A stretch of DNA of 9,219 nt. Source: an uncultured Lachnospiraceae bacterium (GTDB lineage: Bacteria > Bacillota > Clostridia > Lachnospirales > Lachnospiraceae). The notes under the pieces are model-generated. The model saw nothing but the letters and a program-made list of their open reading frames with translations, was not told where the DNA came from and did not search any database. Where the stretch lies: the NCBI GenBank assembly GCA_947177515.1, contig CAMWUU010000120.1, positions 1 through 9,219 of the forward strand, written 5' to 3'. The position numbers were made by a program, and so were the translations under genes. Position 1 is the first letter of the stretch, and each line of letters opens with the position of its first letter. Positions 6,209 to 9,219 of the stretch are shown one piece after another.

Positions 6209-7600
6209 ATGGCAGCCAAAACGAAGAATGTGTTTTTCTGCAGCGAGTGCGGGCATGAGTCATCAAAATGGCTCGGGCAGTGCCCTGGCTGTAAGGCGTG
6301 GAACTCTTTTGTAGAGGAGCCGGTACAGAGAAAAAGTCCCGCCGGGAGTCCTTCTGGCGGGACGCTGCCGGCGGGCAGGAGGGCGGCACCGCAGAGGCTT
6401 TCTGAGGTAACGCAGACCGTTACGGAGCGTGTATATACCGGGATCGGGGAGCTTGACCGTGTGCTTGGCGGAGGGATCGTGCCGGGATCGCTGGTTTTAG
6501 TCGGGGGGGATCCCGGTATCGGAAAATCCACGCTGCTTTTACAGATGTGCAGTATTCTGGCGGGGCAGGGGCACCATGTGCTATACATATCCGGCGAGGA
6601 GTCGCCACAGCAGATTAAAATGCGCGCCGACCGCCTTTTGGAGGCTTCGGGGAAGCTTCTTTTGTTAGCGGAAACAAACCTGGATCTGGTGGAGGCAGTG
6701 ATCCTGTCCGAAAGACCAGAGCTTGTCGTGATTGATTCAATCCAGACAATGTACCGGGAAGATATCCAGGCTTCGCCAGGTTCTGTCAGCCAGGTTCGGG
6801 AAACAACGGGCAGCCTGCTGCGCTTAGCCAAGGGGGAAGGTGTGTCGATTTTTATTGTCGGGCATGTGACAAAGGAGGGCATGGTGGCAGGACCAAGAGT
6901 TTTGGAGCATATGGTTGATACGGTACTTTATTTCGAGGGGGAGAATGCTGTTTCCTACCGTATCCTGCGGGCAGTGAAAAACCGTTTTGGCTCGACAAAT
7001 GAGATTGGAGTGTTCGAGATGCGCCAGAATGGTCTGGCTGAGATTTTAAACCCTTCAGAATATCTGCTTGAGGGACGGCCGGAAAATGAGCCGGGTTCCG
7101 TTGTGGCGGCGACAATGGAGGGAAGCCGGACAATGCTTGTGGAGGTGCAGGCGCTGGTGTGCCAGACAAATTTTAATATGCCAAGGCGCACGGCAGCAGG
7201 CATGGATTATAACCGTGTCAACCTTCTATTGGCAGTGTTGGAAAAGCGGCTAGGGATACAGCTCGCATACTGTGACGCTTATATCAATGTGGCGGGCGGG
7301 ATGCGTATCAATGAGCCTGCGCTTGACTTAGCCGTTGTTTTTGCCATCCTTTCAAGCTATAAAAACAGGGCGGTACCGGAGCGCACGCTAGTTTTTGGGG
7401 AGGTGGGGCTTACGGGGGAAATCCGGGCGGTCACAATGGCACCACAGCGTGTCGCGGAGGCGCAGAAACTGGGTTATGCGCAGTGTATCCTGCCGCATGC
7501 CAATTTGGAGAGCATTAGGAAGAATCAGAAAGAATCCGGGGGAATCGGGCTGATCGGCGTAAAAAATGTCAGGGATTTGTTCGGAGTATTGGAAAGGTAA
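6209..7600 (+). CDS. radA: RadA/Sms, DNA branch-migration helicase in recombinational repair
   Basis: A 463-residue protein, close to Bacillus RadA (about 458). Domains in order: N-terminal C4 zinc finger (C11/C14 and C25/C28, CSECGHESSKWLGQCPGC); an Ala/Pro/Gly linker; a RecA-like ATPase with Walker A GGDPGIGKST (99-108), the VLYISGEES strand and VVIDSIQT as Walker B; the RadA-specific KNRFG motif (257-261); and a C-terminal Lon-protease-like domain (about 300-460, with AGGMRINEPALDLAVVFAI and GEVGLTGEIRAV) that acts as a scaffold rather than a protease. RadA extends D-loops and processes recombination intermediates together with RecA. Start ATG 6209 follows AGGGGAG (6197-6203) at 5 bases. 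In Bacillus radA also follows clpC, but disA comes next there; here an unrelated small gene follows 3 bases after the stop. A strong hairpin lies in the linker-coding part (6336-6363). Confidence 0.97.
   Translation: MAAKTKNVFFCSECGHESSKWLGQCPGCKAWNSFVEEPVQRKSPAGSPSGGTLPAGRRAAPQRLSEVTQTVTERVYTGIGELDRVLGGGIVPGSLVLVGGDPGIGKSTLLLQMCSILAGQGHHVLYISGEESPQQIKMRADRLLEASGKLLLLAETNLDLVEAVILSERPELVVIDSIQTMYREDIQASPGSVSQVRETTGSLLRLAKGEGVSIFIVGHVTKEGMVAGPRVLEHMVDTVLYFEGENAVSYRILRAVKNRFGSTNEIGVFEMRQNGLAEILNPSEYLLEGRPENEPGSVVAATMEGSRTMLVEVQALVCQTNFNMPRRTAAGMDYNRVNLLLAVLEKRLGIQLAYCDAYINVAGGMRINEPALDLAVVFAILSSYKNRAVPERTLVFGEVGLTGEIRAVTMAPQRVAEAQKLGYAQCILPHANLESIRKNQKESGGIGLIGVKNVRDLFGVLER
6336..6363 (+). repeat. 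12-bp hairpin within the radA linker coding region
   Basis: Bases 6336-6347 (GTCCCGCCGGGA) pair with 6352-6363 (TTCTGGCGGGAC) around the loop GTCC: ten Watson-Crick pairs, including an uninterrupted 8-bp GC-rich end, plus two G-T wobbles. It encodes the low-constraint linker between zinc finger and ATPase (KSPAGSPSGG). A GC-rich coding linker can produce this by chance, but the stem is the strongest seen inside any gene of this window. Confidence 0.6.
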
Positions 7601-7603
7601 AAT

Positions 7604-8035
7604 ATGTCAATAAAAAATGTCGGGAACGGATGGCGTGAGAGTGTGGAGCGGTTGTCGCAGGCGCAGCTTCAGGCGGGGCAGAGCGCATTTAACGCGCTGA
7701 ATGAGCACGATAAACTGCTTGCTCAGATACGGGCGCTTGCCATGAGCGTGGAGGAAGTTTTTTCCGCCATGGATATGACGAACATGGAGATTGCGGACGC
7801 ACTAGGGAGGGTTACCCCGGATGCAGTGGAAGAAGGAAATGAGCGCCTGCTGCGCGCAAATGAGCAGAACATGAAGTCTGCGGAGCAATTTGCGCAGCAG
7901 TTACAGATCGTGATGACGGCAGCGGAAGTTGGCAGTGATATGATACACCGGATGGAGGAGGACATTGCACTTGCGCAGGAAGCGCTTGAAGAACTGCGTG
8001 AAACCATCTGCCTCAATGGGCAGGAGTGCGGGTGA
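7604..8035 (+). CDS. Small all-helical coiled-coil protein of unknown function
   Basis: A 143-residue, mostly alpha-helical protein with no glycine or proline breaks through most of its length; Q, E, A and L dominate (for example LSQAQLQAGQSAFNALNEHDK and ANEQNMKSAEQFAQQLQIV). It has no signal peptide, membrane segment or catalytic motif. Its heptad-like spacing suggests a helical bundle or coiled coil; the region around AAEVGSDMIHRMEEDIALAQEALEELRE faintly recalls signalling helices of chemotaxis receptors, but there is no HAMP or membrane part and I do not assign it. It starts 3 bases after the radA stop, with GGAAAGG (7591-7597) inside the end of radA as ribosome binding site, so it is very likely cotranslated with radA. 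The end is followed by a terminator-like hairpin. Whether it works with RadA is unknown. Confidence 0.82.
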   Translation: MSIKNVGNGWRESVERLSQAQLQAGQSAFNALNEHDKLLAQIRALAMSVEEVFSAMDMTNMEIADALGRVTPDAVEEGNERLLRANEQNMKSAEQFAQQLQIVMTAAEVGSDMIHRMEEDIALAQEALEELRETICLNGQECG

Positions 8036-8038
8036 ATA

Positions 8039-8072
8039 GATGGGGATTGCCCATCCGTGGATTTGTTGTTTT
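8039..8072 (+). terminator. Weak terminator-like hairpin after the radA unit
   Basis: GATGGG (8039-8044) pairs with CCCATC (8050-8055) around a 5-base loop, followed after five bases by a T-rich stretch (8061-8072, ATTTGTTGTTTT). The stem is only 6 bp and the T-run is broken and displaced, so termination would be partial at best. Its place, 3 bases after a stop codon and before a new lipoprotein gene, supports it. Confidence 0.45.
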
Positions 8073-8091
8073 AAGTGGCAGGGGATAGTAC

Positions 8092-8105
8092 GGCAGGTTC
8101 CTGCC
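8092..8105 (+). repeat. Short inverted repeat and TGCC repeats upstream of the lipoprotein gene
   Basis: GGCAGG and CCTGCC form a 6-bp inverted repeat with a TT centre; the right arm continues into three tandem TGCC units (to about 8112). It lies about 35 bases before the lipoprotein start and could be an operator or a small hairpin in the leader. No good promoter pair was found beside it: GATAGT at 8084-8089 lacks a matching -35 box. Confidence 0.3.
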
Positions 8106-8140
8106 TGCCTGCGATATGTACGGGGAAAGGGGATAAGGGG

Positions 8141-8659
8141 ATGAAATGTGCAAGGAGGATAACGGTTTGTGCCTTATCTGCCATGTTGCTGTTGGCTTCA
8201 TGCGGGAAGACGGAACCGGAAAGTGACGGGCTGGTACCATTAGAAACGGTAAAAGGTTACGAGCATGTTGCGAAGGCGGAGAACGTGGATCCGCAGCCAA
8301 GCCAGGAACCGCAGAATCCGGGAAGTGATGGGCAGCCCAATGTGACAGTAACACCGGATGCTACGCCACCGCCGGATGCGGTGACACCGGAGCCGTCGCA
8401 GGACATTGTTTATGTTGCGGTTTCAAAGCTTAACTTGCGCAGTGCGCCATCGCTTGATTCAGATGTGATTGCGCAGGTGAAATATGGCGAATCGTTTGTG
8501 CGTACAGAAAAGGGGACGGAGGGCTGGGATAAGCTGTTATACAATGGCCAGGAAGTTTATGCATTTGCGAAGTTTCTGTCAGAGAAGAAGGTTGCCGGTG
8601 GGAAGGATACACTTTCCGGCGCAATTGTGGCAGAAGCAAAAAAAAAATGGAAATTGTAG
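8141..8659 (+). CDS. Lipoprotein with bacterial SH3 (SH3b) domain
   Basis: A 172-residue exported lipoprotein. Start ATG 8141 (AAGGGG at 8127-8132) gives a classic signal: KCARR, a hydrophobic stretch, then lipobox LASC with Cys21 as the lipid-modified residue. The frame opens at 8075, but that start would bury the signal. Residues about 45-87 form a flexible Pro/Asp/Thr/Gln linker. Residues about 89-150 are an SH3b domain (VSKLNLRSAPSLDSDVIAQV, GWDKLLYNGQEVYAFAKFL), a module that usually binds peptidoglycan peptides. After the domain only about 20 residues remain (ending AEAKKKWKL), and the last codons run through ten As (8638-8647). The next frame encodes an M14 peptidase with no signal of its own and overlaps by 13 bases, so this may be the N-terminal part of a longer SH3-peptidase protein made by frame slippage. 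Confidence 0.88.
   Translation: MKCARRITVCALSAMLLLASCGKTEPESDGLVPLETVKGYEHVAKAENVDPQPSQEPQNPGSDGQPNVTVTPDATPPPDAVTPEPSQDIVYVAVSKLNLRSAPSLDSDVIAQVKYGESFVRTEKGTEGWDKLLYNGQEVYAFAKFLSEKKVAGGKDTLSGAIVAEAKKKWKL
8638..8647 (+). other. A10 homopolymer at the overlap of lipoprotein and peptidase frames; candidate slippage site
   Basis: Ten consecutive As are read as gcA AAA AAA AAA in the lipoprotein frame, which contains the canonical -1 slippery heptamer A AAA AAA. A -1 ribosomal slip, or one extra A added by RNA polymerase, passes the lipoprotein frame directly into the M14 frame (AAA then ATG GAA) and avoids its stop at 8657. Runs of nine or more As are known sites of transcriptional slippage. 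No clear stimulating hairpin lies downstream. Confidence 0.6.
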
Positions 8660-9219
8660 ACACTACGAAGCAGATCTATTCCTATGATGAGATGTGCGGT
8701 GACTTAGAGGAGTTAAAAAACAGATACCCGGACGGTTTTACCTATCAGTCAGTTGGCGTAAGCGCGGATGGGCGGAATATTTATGAAGTAGCCTTTGGCA
8801 GTCCGGTTGCCGGGAAGAAGATTATTATCCAGGCAGGTATCCATGCGAGGGAATATATGACTTCGCAGCTTGTGATGGCACAGCTTGAATTTTATCTTGG
8901 TCTAAGGGAGGATGCTGTCTATGGTGGAAAGACGGTAAAGGAGCTTTTTGATACTGTGTCCATCCATTTATTTCCAATGATGAACCCGGACGGGATTTCG
9001 ATTAGCCAGTATGGCCTCGATGGGGTTTCGGATGCCACACTGCGGGCAGATATCAAAAGCTGGTACGACAGGGATCGGGCGAACGGTCAGACGGCTAATA
9101 CCTTTGAAAATTATCTGAAACTCTGGAAAGCAAATGCGCGGGGAGTGGATTTGAACCGGAATTTTGACTATGGTTTTCTGGAGTATACCGGCGCAGCAAA
9201 ACCCGGCGCACAGAAATAT
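8647..9219 (+). CDS. M14-family zinc carboxypeptidase (3' partial)
   Basis: 191 codons are visible and the frame is still open at the window end. Metallocarboxypeptidase M14 marks: zinc ligands H66 and E69 in GIHARE, MNPDG (112-116), and DLNRNFDYGF (168-177), where R171 matches the substrate-binding arginine. The third zinc ligand and the catalytic Glu would lie outside the window. The enzyme would remove or cleave at acidic or diamino-acid residues; with a neighbouring SH3b domain, cell-wall peptides are the likely substrate. The earliest ATG (8647) directly follows an A10 run, has no Shine-Dalgarno sequence, and places the catalytic domain at residue ~10 (QIYSYDEMCGDLEEL) with no signal peptide, although this enzyme type acts outside the cell. 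Either it is translated as a fusion with the upstream lipoprotein after slippage, or it restarts by coupling and stays inside, or the gene pair is a frameshifted single gene. Confidence 0.87.
   Translation, partial: MEIVDTTKQIYSYDEMCGDLEELKNRYPDGFTYQSVGVSADGRNIYEVAFGSPVAGKKIIIQAGIHAREYMTSQLVMAQLEFYLGLREDAVYGGKTVKELFDTVSIHLFPMMNPDGISISQYGLDGVSDATLRADIKSWYDRDRANGQTANTFENYLKLWKANARGVDLNRNFDYGFLEYTGAAKPGAQKY

Overview
The window looks like a chromosomal piece of a low-to-mid GC Gram-positive bacterium of the Clostridia, most probably Lachnospiraceae. The support is the gene set (mcsA-mcsB-clpC followed by radA, YtrA-type GntR regulator, lipoprotein with SH3b domain, cadherin-like surface protein), strong AGGAGG-type ribosome binding sites and TTG start use. 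All genes lie on the + strand. I see no mobile element, CRISPR array, tRNA or rRNA, and no gene-free stretch longer than about 255 bases.

Layout: (1) 1-697 is the 3' part of a surface protein (cadherin-like beta-sandwich plus C-terminal membrane anchor), closed by a strong intrinsic terminator at 773-817. (2) A near-consensus sigma-A promoter (881-909) overlapped by a 21-bp palindrome starts a new unit: a short GntR regulator (952-1317), mcsA (1440-2018), mcsB (2011-3045) and clpC (3172-5634). In Bacillus this cluster is headed by ctsR; here a GntR protein takes that place and no CtsR gene or CtsR heptad operator is visible. (3) After clpC, a 142-base gap with a hairpin and a possible promoter leads to a small beta-rich conserved protein (5780-6190), then radA (6209-7600) and a small helical protein (7604-8035). 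(4) A weak terminator-like hairpin follows. Then comes a lipoprotein with an SH3b domain (8141-8659), whose end overlaps the start of an M14 zinc carboxypeptidase that runs off the window (8647-9219).

How the genes fit together: McsA, McsB and ClpC normally form the protein-arginine-phosphorylation and degradation pathway: McsB phosphorylates arginines, McsA activates it, and the ClpC N-domain captures the tagged proteins for ClpP. McsA and ClpC look intact, including the ClpC glutamates known to read phosphoarginine. McsB keeps its fold signature (NEEDH, GEG) but has lost the catalytic-loop Cys, four of the five phosphate-binding arginines and the nucleotide-site His of the family. It is predicted to be a pseudokinase or a strongly altered kinase.

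The second notable site is an A10 run exactly where the SH3 lipoprotein reading frame and the signal-less M14 peptidase frame overlap. A -1 ribosomal slip or one added A in the mRNA would fuse them into a membrane-anchored SH3-M14 peptidase. A programmed slip, a phase-variable switch, a recent mutation and a homopolymer sequencing error all fit what is visible.
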